Source: an uncultured Bacillota bacterium (GTDB lineage Bacteria > Bacillota > Clostridia > Christensenellales > UBA1242). From it: a stretch of 52,343 nt of DNA. Below are positions 7,195-15,209 of this stretch, piece by piece (position 1 is the stretch's first letter; each line of letters opens with the position of its first letter). Location of the stretch: positions 1 to 52,343 of the forward strand of contig CAMMTJ010000008.1 in NCBI GenBank assembly GCA_946499835.1. The letters run 5' to 3'. The notes beneath the pieces were generated by a model, which had not been told where the DNA came from, did no database searches, and was given only the letters and a program-made list of their open reading frames with translations. Made by a program: the position numbers and the translations under genes.

Positions 7195-8121
7195 TTATTC
7201 TTCAAAAAATTTTTTCAAAACTGCCAAACTTTGATCGATGCTAGGGCTTGTTGCAAGTTCCAACCTTATTGCACTGCCACCAACCTCTCCAAGAGTATAC
7301 CAAAGAAAGTGTTTTCGCATATAAAGTGTGAGCCAGTCTTCATCATAATACTTTCGCAAAGTCTCAACATGAGCCTTAATCACTTCAAATTTATTGACCG
7401 AAGAGGTGTCTTTTCCAAGCAATTGAGCGAAAATCCAAGGCTTGCCTTGTGCACCTCTGCCCACCATAACTCCATCAACCCCTGTTTTAAGCATTTGCTG
7501 ATAACTTTGCCTGTCCACCACATCGCCATTGCCTATAAGCGGAATAGTGAGCACACTTTTCAGTTTTGCGATTGCCTCATAGTCTGCCTTTCCGCTGTAA
7601 CCTTGTTCGACAGTGCGTGCGTGCAAAGTCACAAAACTTGCGCCACTCTCTTCACACATCCTGCCAAAATCAACAAAGTTTTTGCTGTGAAAACCAAGCC
7701 TAAACTTGACTGAAACAGGTCTATCTGTGGCATTGACGCAGGCTGAAACAATCTCACCAGCAAGACTGGGCTTGTCCATAAGAGAAGCACCCTCGCCATT
7801 TTTGAGTATCTTTGGCGCAGGACAACCCATATTTATATCAATGACATCATAATGAGCAAGCAGTGGATTTTCCACCGCTTTTGCCATAACATCACTCTCA
7901 TGCCCAAAAATCTGCCCTATCTTTATTTTTTCAAGAGGAGAGACAATTGTCATAAGTTTTGTTTTCTTTGGATTGTGCATCATTGCCCTTGCTGACAACA
8001 TTTCACTGACTGATGCATCTGCACCAAAAATGCAACATTGCTCACGAAAGCCAATGTCACTCACTCCTGCCATAGGTGCAATAAACAAATTGTTGCCAAA
8101 ATCAATGTTTTTTATTTTCAC
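7195..8121 (-). CDS. dusB: tRNA-dihydrouridine synthase (Dus family)
   Basis: FMN-dependent enzyme that reduces uridine to dihydrouridine in the tRNA D-loop or variable region. Motifs in the 308 residues include FMN-binding APMAGVSD (about 15-22), EMLSA, IDINMGCPAPKILKNGEG with the catalytic Cys, VKFRLGF, LHARTVEQGYSGKADY and GVMVGRGAQGKPWIF. The DusB subfamily is the usual one in this group of bacteria, but the symbol is assigned by similarity. Translation starts at GTG (8121). There is no Shine-Dalgarno; instead a -10 box TAAAAT ends 6 nt before the GTG with a TTGAAA -35 box 17 bp further up, suggesting a leaderless mRNA. That promoter overlaps the end of the upstream flippase gene. Confidence 0.93.
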   Translation of the reverse strand: MKIKNIDFGNNLFIAPMAGVSDIGFREQCCIFGADASVSEMLSARAMMHNPKKTKLMTIVSPLEKIKIGQIFGHESDVMAKAVENPLLAHYDVIDINMGCPAPKILKNGEGASLMDKPSLAGEIVSACVNATDRPVSVKFRLGFHSKNFVDFGRMCEESGASFVTLHARTVEQGYSGKADYEAIAKLKSVLTIPLIGNGDVVDRQSYQQMLKTGVDGVMVGRGAQGKPWIFAQLLGKDTSSVNKFEVIKAHVETLRKYYDEDWLTLYMRKHFLWYTLGEVGGSAIRLELATSPSIDQSLAVLKKFFEE

Positions 8122-8127
8122 AAAAGT

Positions 8128-8156
8128 ATTTTATCAAACTTGCCCCTGTTTTTCAA
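8128..8156 (-). promoter_or_regulatory. Promoter of dusB, placed for a leaderless mRNA
   Basis: TTGAAA (8156-8151), 17 bp, TAAAAT (8133-8128), then 6 nt to the GTG start. The transcription start would fall at or within a base or two of the start codon. The -35 box covers the stop codon of the upstream gene. Confidence 0.6.
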
Positions 8157-9709
8157 AACGTTTTTTTGTTTTGCTTTTTTCTTCCAGCCAAACTGCCTTT
8201 TATCATAACCCAATATTTCCTAAGTATAGGCAATGTCAATACAACATAAATCGCACCGCCCAAAACAACTGCAAGCAAGAGAGAAAGTATGTTTGATAAA
8301 TGAGAAAAAGATAGGAAAATCTTCACACCCAAATACATGACCACCGCTGATAATAGTGGCGTCAACACCTCAAAGTATGGCAAGTGCACAAGGTTTTTGA
8401 GTTTGATCAAGACCAAGATAAGCACAATCAAAGACAAAAATATGTTGGAAAGTGGCAAAGCAATAATTCCAATCTCGCTTATTGCTGCAAGAAAATATAC
8501 AGTGACCACTTTGACAATTCCACCCAAAATCATTGTGACAAGATAATATTTGAAATGTCCTGTTGCCTGCAAAATGGAAAGATAAAACTGCATAACTGCC
8601 GACAAAATTATGCTTATACCTCCCCAAAAAGAAAGTTCTTTTGCTACCAAAAGATATCCCTCAATAACATTTGGATAGACAAGAGAATAAATATTTCCAC
8701 TTATCACCATAACGCCAAAAACCAGTGGTAAAAGAAGATACCACATAAGACAAAAAGCCTTGCCAGCACTTGCCTTTGCACCTTCCAAATTGCCCTGTCC
8801 TGCAAGGAAAGAAATGTTTGGCAAAAGTGCGGTGGCAACTGAAAATGAAATGATAAGCGGAAAATTGAGTATGGCACCAACAACACCAGTTTGGAGTCCA
8901 AAAAGGGCTGTGGCACTCTCTTCACTGAAACCGGCTTTTACCAGTCTGGACGTGATGATGAGAGAGTCAAAAGTATGTGTGAATGGCACAATGGCGCTGG
9001 AAAAAGTCAGTGGAATGACTGCTGAGAAAAAGGTTTTTGAAAGCCCTTGTGAAAAGTCAACTTTTATCTTAACCGTCTTGCTGTATGAGACAAGCAAAAA
9101 CAAAAATGCCACAACTTCACTGACAACCATGCCCAAAAAAGCACCAAAAACACCTTGTGCAGCCCCATAACGAGAAAAAAAGTATGCAAAAAAAAGACCG
9201 CAGACGAACTTGAAAACCTGTTCCAGTATTTGACTGATCGCCGTTGGCGTCATGTTCTCATAACCTTGAAAGACACCACGGAAGACACCTATAAGCGCAG
9301 ACAAAGGAATCAGGGCAAAGAAAAGATAGTATGAAGCATAACCTTGTCCAATTCCTTGAACGGAAGCAATAGATCTTGCAAAAAGGAAAATAAAAAGAGC
9401 AAGAATAAGAGAAAGGGAAAGAGTGAAAACTAATGAAGAGGCAATATATTTTTTGACACTTGCCTCCTCACCGCTTGCCCTCGCCGAAGAAACAAGTTTT
9501 GACAAGGTCACTGACACACCGCTTGTCACCAAAACAAGAAGCAGCGAATATAAAGACATTATCATTTGAAAAATACCTATTCCCTCTATTCCGACAATGT
9601 TTGTAAGTGGCAAACGAAAAAGTGCACCAAAAAATTTGCAAACCACACCGCTTACAATAAGAACAAAAGCACCTTTTCCAACACTTTTTTTCATAAAAAT
9701 AGGTTGCAC
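8153..9709 (-). CDS. Lipid-linked polysaccharide flippase, SpoVB/Wzx-MurJ type
   Basis: A polytopic membrane protein of 518 residues with about 14 hydrophobic segments, in the MOP superfamily (MurJ, SpoVB, Wzx). The N-terminus KGAFVLIVSGVVCKFFGALF and the segment GVFRGVFQGYENMTPTAISQ are typical of the SpoVB/polysaccharide-biosynthesis branch. Such proteins move undecaprenyl-linked cell-wall or polysaccharide precursors across the membrane. In this branch I cannot tell lipid II flipping from exopolysaccharide export. The start is uncertain: GTG at 9709 or ATG at 9694, neither with a Shine-Dalgarno. A basic C-terminal tail (KGSLAGRKKQNKK) faces the cytoplasm. It is divergent from the unrecognised 183-aa gene. 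Confidence 0.88.
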   Translation of the reverse strand: MQPIFMKKSVGKGAFVLIVSGVVCKFFGALFRLPLTNIVGIEGIGIFQMIMSLYSLLLVLVTSGVSVTLSKLVSSARASGEEASVKKYIASSLVFTLSLSLILALFIFLFARSIASVQGIGQGYASYYLFFALIPLSALIGVFRGVFQGYENMTPTAISQILEQVFKFVCGLFFAYFFSRYGAAQGVFGAFLGMVVSEVVAFLFLLVSYSKTVKIKVDFSQGLSKTFFSAVIPLTFSSAIVPFTHTFDSLIITSRLVKAGFSEESATALFGLQTGVVGAILNFPLIISFSVATALLPNISFLAGQGNLEGAKASAGKAFCLMWYLLLPLVFGVMVISGNIYSLVYPNVIEGYLLVAKELSFWGGISIILSAVMQFYLSILQATGHFKYYLVTMILGGIVKVVTVYFLAAISEIGIIALPLSNIFLSLIVLILVLIKLKNLVHLPYFEVLTPLLSAVVMYLGVKIFLSFSHLSNILSLLLAVVLGGAIYVVLTLPILRKYWVMIKGSLAGRKKQNKKTF

Positions 9710-9746
9710 TCAACAAGAAAAATTATGCAAATGTCGAAAAAGGGTC

Positions 9747-9775
9747 TTTACAAACAGAAGTATTTGTGATATATT
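9747..9775 (+). promoter_or_regulatory. Promoter of the 183-aa gene
   Basis: TTTACA (9747-9752), 17 bp, TATATT (9770-9775), 33 nt before the ATG at 9809, which has AGGAG at 9796-9800. Confidence 0.6.
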
Positions 9776-9808
9776 ATAGGTGAAAATATCGAAACAGGAG
9801 ATGTTGAT

Positions 9809-10360
9809 ATGGCAGGAAAAGACCTTAAATTGTTTAATGAAGAAATTTTGGCTCGTTACACAGACGCGGCAACACGTGAAGATATGCGTGAAAAAAATTG
9901 CCTTTGCATAACTTTTTTAGGTTATTTGCTCACTCGTGAAGAAACAGACAAGGCTCTAGTTCATAGGCAACGTATTTACAATGCGTTGGGAAATAAAAAT
10001 CGACCAGGCGAAGAATCAAGTTATCAAAAAGCACTCAATGTGTTTATTTCAAAAAAAGAGGCTTTCAAAAATTCTAATTTTGTTCAAGAATTGATAAATT
10101 TGTTTAGACTTAACAATAAAAAACCCGGTGAAGAAATGTCTTTGCTCAATAGATACTTTTCTGCAACCGGCGAAAATATCGACTATACAAAGGTTGAGGA
10201 ACCAAATATTATAGAAGTGGCAAAACTTTTCGATGAGGCTTTTGGAAACGAACCAAAATTTGTTGAGGTGGATAAAAAAGTTGCACAAATGTTGGTCAAC
10301 ACACAGAACGCAATGAAAACCTGGGGAGGAAGAGAAGGCGGCTCTGAAATGCGTATATAA
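9809..10360 (+). CDS. Unrecognised 183-aa helical protein
   Basis: No family recognised. The sequence is almost entirely helical and charged, with no signal peptide or membrane span. It has two similar short motifs, NRPGEESSYQKALNVF (about 70-85) and KKPGEEMSLLNRYF (about 109-122), which may mark an internal duplication of a roughly 40-residue unit. The start is supported by AGGAG and a promoter at 9747-9775; a shared hairpin terminator follows. It is an isolated plus-strand unit among minus-strand genes, like the 173-aa gene at 146-667. Confidence 0.7.
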   Translation: MAGKDLKLFNEEILARYTDAATREDMREKNCLCITFLGYLLTREETDKALVHRQRIYNALGNKNRPGEESSYQKALNVFISKKEAFKNSNFVQELINLFRLNNKKPGEEMSLLNRYFSATGENIDYTKVEEPNIIEVAKLFDEAFGNEPKFVEVDKKVAQMLVNTQNAMKTWGGREGGSEMRI

Positions 10361-10387
10361 AAAGACAGCAATTGCTGTCTTTTTTTT
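10360..10387. terminator. Bidirectional terminator
   Basis: A perfect hairpin AAAGACAGCA/ATTGCTGTCTTT (stem about 10 bp) with T runs on both strands, between the converging 183-aa and lysine-rich genes. Confidence 0.8.
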
Positions 10388-11963
10388 ACATACCGCCCAA
10401 TTCGCTATTTAATAAATTCCTAGTATTTTCTTCAGAGGACATGTTTATCTCATTTATATCAATTCCAACATTTTGTTCGGGAGAGGTCTGTGTGTTTCCA
10501 AGTTCTCCATCAGCAAGTGCTTCTTTTTTCTCCTGTGTCGCTTCGCTAATTTCTCCTAAAACACTATTGGCAACCACCTCCTCACCTTTTTCATTAGAAT
10601 TTGCTTCCGTGCCACCCATGTCATCAAGTATTTCAGAAAGCAAACTCTCTGCTTTTCCTCCCTCCGTCTCTGGCTTTGGTGCTGGTTCAGGCTGAGGTTG
10701 TGGATTGTTCACAGGAGGAATATTTGCCTCGGCAGTTGCCGTGGCAGTTGCACCATTTGTGGCATTTACCCCTGCCGATTTTCCTGTCTGACCTTTTTCT
10801 ACTATGATCGTTCTTCCGCCATTTGCATATGAAGGAGCGCTTTCCTTTTTCTTGTCATCTTTTTTATCTTTCTTTTTGGCTTTTGGCTTGGCTTTTGCTT
10901 TGTTGCCACCGCTCTTGCCTCCGCCAGACGAACTTCCGCCACCAGAAGAAGCACTTTTTCCGGCTGGCTTGCCTTTTGCTGGCATGGCTGGGGCTGCTGT
11001 TTTTTCTGGCGCTTTTTTCTTTGCTGAGACTTCAACAAATTGTCCTTGATAATTTTTTCTCATCTCTTCAACTTTCTTGACTGGCTCAACAAAGGTTTTG
11101 AGATTTTTCTGCAAATCTTCTTTTTTTATTGGCAATTTTTCATAGCCACCATGCTTTTGAATGGACTGATCCAAAATCTTGCGAAGTTTTGTATATTTTT
11201 TGTTGACTGACATGTCAATAACAATGTCTTTCTTTGATTTTTTCTTTTGGTCAGACTTCTCTTCTTTGGACTCCTCTTCTTCCATCTTTTTTTGCGCTTC
11301 TTTGAAATCGGTCAAGATTTCTTGACCTTTTTCCCCTGCCTTTTCAAGCAATTCAAGCATACGCAAAACATAGATCTGCGAGCCAAGTTCAATAAGTTCA
11401 TCCAAAAATATTCCGTTCTCTTTTTGTCCATGCAAAAGTATGGCAACTTGTGGAATGTCAGTCTCATGCAAATCGCCTGCACTGTCCACCAAATTGAAGG
11501 CTGTTTTGACCTTTATATTGAAATCTCCATTTATCACTTCTTCAAATGAAGCCACAAACGTTGAAAACTGCCCTCTTTGTTGTCCGTCCAAATAGTCTTC
11601 TATGAGATAGAGTATTGCTCTTGCCTTGTTTTCTGCAAGTTTCTCAACAACAATCTTGAAATTGAAGTTTTTGTTCATATATGAATTGCTTGCATAAAAA
11701 ACACCTTCCTCAACCAAGGCAATTTCTTTCTCCATTTGAACAAGGTCTTTTTTTATGTCATTTTGAAGATAATATTTTCCATCATCGCGGAATTTTCCCA
11801 CAAGGTGATTTGCATCACAAAATTCACGCAAACATATTTTCAAATAATCTATTACCACAGGGTCAGAAAAGACTTCATCACTAGAAAAAAGTTTGAAGGT
11901 TTTTGTCTCTTTTTTTTCTTCTTGCGTCTCCGCCTGCCCAGCGAGGTTTATCTTTTCGTCCAT
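10386..11963 (-). CDS. Unrecognised 525-aa protein with long disordered Lys/Gly tail
   Basis: I recognise no family. Residues about 20-220 look globular (mixed helix and strand). Residues 220-250 are a charged coiled-coil-like stretch (KKMEEEESKEEKSDQKKK), about 255-310 are again ordered, and from about 320 the chain is low complexity: Ala/Pro/Lys, SSGGGSSSGGGKSGG, a poly-Lys segment KAKPKAKKKDKKDDKKKE, then Pro/Glu-rich sequence to the end. There is no signal peptide or membrane segment. I choose the ATG at 11963 because TATAAT ends 6 nt before it with TTGATT 18 bp further up and no Shine-Dalgarno, implying a leaderless mRNA. A longer frame would begin upstream of that -10 box. Confidence 0.75.
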   Translation of the reverse strand: MDEKINLAGQAETQEEKKETKTFKLFSSDEVFSDPVVIDYLKICLREFCDANHLVGKFRDDGKYYLQNDIKKDLVQMEKEIALVEEGVFYASNSYMNKNFNFKIVVEKLAENKARAILYLIEDYLDGQQRGQFSTFVASFEEVINGDFNIKVKTAFNLVDSAGDLHETDIPQVAILLHGQKENGIFLDELIELGSQIYVLRMLELLEKAGEKGQEILTDFKEAQKKMEEEESKEEKSDQKKKSKKDIVIDMSVNKKYTKLRKILDQSIQKHGGYEKLPIKKEDLQKNLKTFVEPVKKVEEMRKNYQGQFVEVSAKKKAPEKTAAPAMPAKGKPAGKSASSGGGSSSGGGKSGGNKAKAKPKAKKKDKKDDKKKESAPSYANGGRTIIVEKGQTGKSAGVNATNGATATATAEANIPPVNNPQPQPEPAPKPETEGGKAESLLSEILDDMGGTEANSNEKGEEVVANSVLGEISEATQEKKEALADGELGNTQTSPEQNVGIDINEINMSSEENTRNLLNSELGGM

Positions 11964-11969
11964 AAAAAG

Positions 11970-11999
11970 ATTATACACCACTTTCTACCCAAAAATCAA
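11970..11999 (-). promoter_or_regulatory. Promoter of the 525-aa gene, leaderless layout
   Basis: TTGATT (11999-11994), 18 bp, TATAAT (11975-11970), then 6 nt to the ATG at 11963. Confidence 0.6.
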
Positions 12000-12016
12000 C
12001 ATAAAAAAGATTTTTA

Positions 12017-12325
12017 TTATTTTTTCAAAAAACTTACGCACAAAGGCATTTCTTTTATGGCATTGAGAGTTATGCCGTTTGACACGCATTTGCCACCATG
12101 ATTAAATAAACACTTTGCCTTGCAATCAATAGACATCGTTTTGCTGTCTCTTTGCGGTGCATACTCGGGCGTAACTTCCAAAAGTCTTTTTGTGGCATCT
12201 TTTTTCTTGACCTCACCTTCTTGATAGGTGGAACAAGCAACTTTTTGCGTTATTGAAATTCCCTTAGCCTTGCAAGTATATCTATCATTAAATTTACACT
12301 CAGTTTTTCTGCATCTTATATCCAC
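12017..12325 (-). CDS. DUF1540-like Cys-rich protein, two repeats
   Basis: A 102-residue protein carrying two copies of a Cys motif: [20 protein letters not shown]...ACSTY (about 3-34) and [20 protein letters not shown]...LCVSF (about 67-99). The pattern C-x(3-4)-C-x-F/Y-N-x(3-4)-C-x-A/S, followed by a last Cys before an aromatic residue, matches DUF1540, a small domain of clostridial proteins presumed to bind metal. Each copy carries four Cys. The start is GTG at 12325 preceded by GAGGTGAG. Its role is unknown. It is divergent from rplI. Confidence 0.75.
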   Translation of the reverse strand: MDIRCRKTECKFNDRYTCKAKGISITQKVACSTYQEGEVKKKDATKRLLEVTPEYAPQRDSKTMSIDCKAKCLFNHGGKCVSNGITLNAIKEMPLCVSFLKK

Positions 12326-12357
12326 ATTCTCACCTCGCGATAATTATTTCCTTTTGT

Positions 12358-12386
12358 TTGACTTTTAACCAGAAAAAAGTTAATAT
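12358..12386 (+). promoter_or_regulatory. Promoter of rplI
   Basis: TTGACT (12358-12363), 17 bp, TAATAT (12381-12386), 22 nt before the rplI ATG. The promoter lies inside an upstream extension of the open frame, which argues for the downstream start. Confidence 0.65.
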
Positions 12387-12408
12387 ATTCATAACAAGGG
12401 GAAATAAA

Positions 12409-12852
12409 ATGAAAGTAGTTTTACTCAAAGATGTGAAAGGCACAGGCAAAAAGGGAGAGATAAAAGAAGTTTCAGACGGATACGCAAAAAACTTTCTCCT
12501 AAAAAATGGTTCTGCCAAAGTGGCAAACGCCAGTGCTTTGAATGAGAATGCGATGAGAAAAGAATCTGACGCATATCATAAAGAAATGGAAAAACAAAGT
12601 GCGATTGAACTTGGACAAAAACTCAAAGAAAAAACAATCACACTTGCAATAAAATGTGGTGAAAATGGCAAAACTTTTGGTTCTGTCACATCAAAGGAAA
12701 TTGTCGAAGCACTCAAAAAAGAAGGCTTTGAAATTGACAAAAGAAAGATAGAACTTGACGGGCCAATCAAAGCAATTGGCACTTATCGAATAACGATAAG
12801 ACTTCACAGCGAAGTTTCTGTGAAAATAAATTTGGAAATTGAGGCAATATAA
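12409..12852 (+). CDS. rplI: Ribosomal protein L9
   Basis: Large-subunit protein binding 23S rRNA near the L1 stalk. The 147 residues show the N-terminal L9 signature [20 protein letters not shown] and [11 protein letters not shown], a long connecting helix (about 42-75), and the C-terminal domain with [16 protein letters not shown]. Start ATG 12409 has AAGGGG at 12396-12401. In many Bacillota rplI is near rpsR/dnaB; here it stands alone ahead of a glycosyltransferase gene, 13 nt away, with which it is probably co-transcribed. Confidence 0.95.
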   Translation: MKVVLLKDVKGTGKKGEIKEVSDGYAKNFLLKNGSAKVANASALNENAMRKESDAYHKEMEKQSAIELGQKLKEKTITLAIKCGENGKTFGSVTSKEIVEALKKEGFEIDKRKIELDGPIKAIGTYRITIRLHSEVSVKINLEIEAI

Positions 12853-12865
12853 TAATAGAGGCATT

Positions 12866-14092
12866 ATGAAAAGATTGAAAATCTTGCATGTGGTAGAAAA
12901 TTTCTATCCCATTTACGGTGGGGTAACCTCTGTTGTTGATGGTCTGTGTGAAAGTTTGTCACAATTTGCCGATGTGACAGTTGCAACTGTTGAGGCTGAT
13001 CTCAAAAAAGGAGAAGTTTTCAAAGAACTGCAAAGAAGTTACAAAATCGTAAGATGCAAAGGTTACAAAAACAAATTGACTGGTGATATGGTTGCCTGCC
13101 CTGCCTCCGACAAATATTTCCGCACTTTTATCAAAGAGGGCGATTTTGACATAATTCATTGTCATTTTCCTCTGGCTCTTGCCTCTTACGTTTCTCGCAT
13201 AGCAAGAAAAAGAGGGATTCCTGTCATTCAAACAATCCACAGTTTGTATTGGTATGACATTGAAAATTTTATCAAATGCAAACCACTTGCCGACATTGCA
13301 ACAAGAATTGCCGTTGCAAGAATTCAAAAAAATGCCGATTATATTTGGGCGGTATCACAATTTTGCAAAGACTTTTTGCGTAATTATGGTCTTAAAGGCA
13401 AGGTTGAGGTTGTTTACAACTGCACCGAGCAAGAAGTCTTCAACAAAGAAAAACTTTCTCACGCCTCTTTTGCAAACGTCAAAAAACACAAATTGACCTT
13501 GCTGACTGTTGGACGGCTTGTAAAAATAAAAAATCTCGACCTGATTCTAGACAGTTTGCATCTTTTGAAAAACGACAATCTTGACATTCACACATATATC
13601 GTTGGAAGCGGAGCAACTGAAAAACATCTTCGTGCAAAAGTGACAAAACTTGGTCTTGAAGAGCAAGTCACATTTACTGGGCCTATAACAGACAAAAATG
13701 TTCTTGCAAACTTTTATAGAGCATCCGATCTTGTTTTGTTCCCTTCATGTGCAGATAGTGCTGGACTTATTCATGTTGAAGGTGCGATGTATGGCAAGCC
13801 TACACTTGCAATAGAAAACACAGCAATTTCAGAAAAAATCAAAGATGGAATAAATGGACTGGTAAGCAAGAACAACGCATTAGATTTTTCAAACAAAATT
13901 CGTTATGCCTATCAAAACAAAGAAAAACTTTTGAAAATGGGAGAAAACGCAAAGTCAAGTTTGGTAAGACTTTACTCCGACCCAGCAGTCGCCATGGAAT
14001 TATATCAAAAATATTGTTCGGCAGTTACCCTTTTCACAAAAAATCAATATATTTTTGGAAAAGAGAGAGCAATCATCAAAAAGCAAATATAA
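12866..14092 (+). CDS. GT4-family glycosyltransferase
   Basis: A 408-residue retaining glycosyltransferase of the GT-B fold (family 4). The N-terminal acceptor domain has ILHVVENFYPIYGGVTSVV (about 4-22) and the Rossmann segment DIIHCHFPLALASYVSRIAR. The C-terminal donor domain starts with LLTVGRLVKIKNLDLILDS and contains the EX7E-type motif in HVEGAMYGKPTLAIE. The donor is a nucleotide sugar; the acceptor is likely a lipid or glycan of the envelope, but the substrate cannot be read from the sequence. I use the ATG at 12866, which follows AGAGG and matches the family start. It lies 13 nt after rplI and ends at a bidirectional terminator shared with prfA. Confidence 0.88.
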   Translation: MKRLKILHVVENFYPIYGGVTSVVDGLCESLSQFADVTVATVEADLKKGEVFKELQRSYKIVRCKGYKNKLTGDMVACPASDKYFRTFIKEGDFDIIHCHFPLALASYVSRIARKRGIPVIQTIHSLYWYDIENFIKCKPLADIATRIAVARIQKNADYIWAVSQFCKDFLRNYGLKGKVEVVYNCTEQEVFNKEKLSHASFANVKKHKLTLLTVGRLVKIKNLDLILDSLHLLKNDNLDIHTYIVGSGATEKHLRAKVTKLGLEEQVTFTGPITDKNVLANFYRASDLVLFPSCADSAGLIHVEGAMYGKPTLAIENTAISEKIKDGINGLVSKNNALDFSNKIRYAYQNKEKLLKMGENAKSSLVRLYSDPAVAMELYQKYCSAVTLFTKNQYIFGKERAIIKKQI

Positions 14093-14096
14093 CAAA

Positions 14097-14126
14097 AAAA
14101 GCAGAACTCTTGTTCTGCCTTTTTTA
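14097..14126. terminator. Bidirectional terminator between glycosyltransferase and prfA
   Basis: AAAAAAGCAGAAC-TCTT-GTTCTGCCTTTTTT: a 7-bp G+C-containing stem with A/T runs on both sides, between convergent genes. Confidence 0.8.
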
Positions 14127-15209
14127 TGCGTTTGCAAGTTTGTCGGCACGATCTTTGACAATAAGCGCCTCAATGAATTGGTCGATATCGCCATTGAGCA
14201 CACCTTCAATATCATAAGAACTAACATTTACTCTATGATCTGTCACTCTGCCTTGTGGATAGTTGTAAGTGCGGACTCTTTCCGACCTGTCCCCTGTGCC
14301 TACTTGACTTTTGCGTTGCTCTTTATACTCACTCTCTTGTTGTGATTGAAAATAGTCATACACTTTTGCTCTCAAAATTGACATTGCTTTCTCTTTGTTT
14401 TTCAGTTGTGATCTCTCATCTTGACAAGCAACGACAATTCCTGTTGGAATGTGGGTTATGCGAATGGCTGACTCCGTTTTGTTGACGTGCTGACCACCTG
14501 CACCAGAAGAACGATATGTGTCAATTTTCAAATCTTTGTCATCAATTTCAACATCGACATCTTCAACCTCTGGAAGCACTGCAACAGTTGAGGTTGAGGT
14601 ATGTATTCTTCCTTGCGATTCGGTTTCAGGCACTCTTTGCACACGGTGAACACCGCTTTCATATTTCAGTCTTGCATAAGCACCTTTTCCTTTAACAAGA
14701 AAGGTCACTTCTTTTATTCCACCAAGTTCTGTTTCCGAAATGTCAAGCACCTCAGTTTTCCAGTGATGTTTTTCTGCATAATATTTATACATCCTGAAAA
14801 GCACGCCACAAAAAAGTGATGACTCCTCTCCGCCAGCAGCCGAACGAATTTCAATAATGCAGTTGTTGTCGTCATTGACATCTTTTGGAAGAAGAAGTAT
14901 TTTGATTTGTTCAATCTTGTCTTCAATTTGCTCTTTGAGTTTTCCAATTTCATGGTAGAAAAGATCTTTCATTTCATGATCTTTTTCTTTTTCATAGTCT
15001 TGCTCGCAGTTTTGGTAATCGCTGACAAGTTTTTGCAGTTCATCATGAGCAAGGGCTATATCTTCAAGCAAAGATCTTTCTTTGACAAGTTTTTTCCACT
15101 GCTTATTGTCCGCAATGACCGCTGGATCAGAAACCAGTCCTGTAAGTTCATCAAAGCGCTCTTTTGACTTCTGTGTTTTTTCCAAAATATCATTTCCCAA
15201 TTTTTCCAT
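14124..15209 (-). CDS. prfA: Peptide chain release factor 1
   Basis: Recognises UAA and UAG and triggers peptide release. The 361 residues show the coiled N-terminal domain, the codon-recognising tripeptide PET within VPETESQGRIHTS (PxT type, so RF1 rather than RF2), and the GGQ motif in SSGAGGQHVNKTESA, which PrmC methylates. The ATG at 15209 is preferred because AAAGGA lies 7-8 nt before it; an in-frame ATG at 15224 contains that site. The gene overlaps the end of the PrmC fusion by 20 nt, so the modifying enzyme and its substrate are made together. Confidence 0.96.
   Translation of the reverse strand: MEKLGNDILEKTQKSKERFDELTGLVSDPAVIADNKQWKKLVKERSLLEDIALAHDELQKLVSDYQNCEQDYEKEKDHEMKDLFYHEIGKLKEQIEDKIEQIKILLLPKDVNDDNNCIIEIRSAAGGEESSLFCGVLFRMYKYYAEKHHWKTEVLDISETELGGIKEVTFLVKGKGAYARLKYESGVHRVQRVPETESQGRIHTSTSTVAVLPEVEDVDVEIDDKDLKIDTYRSSGAGGQHVNKTESAIRITHIPTGIVVACQDERSQLKNKEKAMSILRAKVYDYFQSQQESEYKEQRKSQVGTGDRSERVRTYNYPQGRVTDHRVNVSSYDIEGVLNGDIDQFIEALIVKDRADKLANA

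Noticed and set aside
10804..11080. Plus-strand frames rich in Pro/Leu/Ser opposite the 525-aa gene
   Set aside because: Shadows of the low-complexity Lys/Gly/Ala coding region, without start signals.
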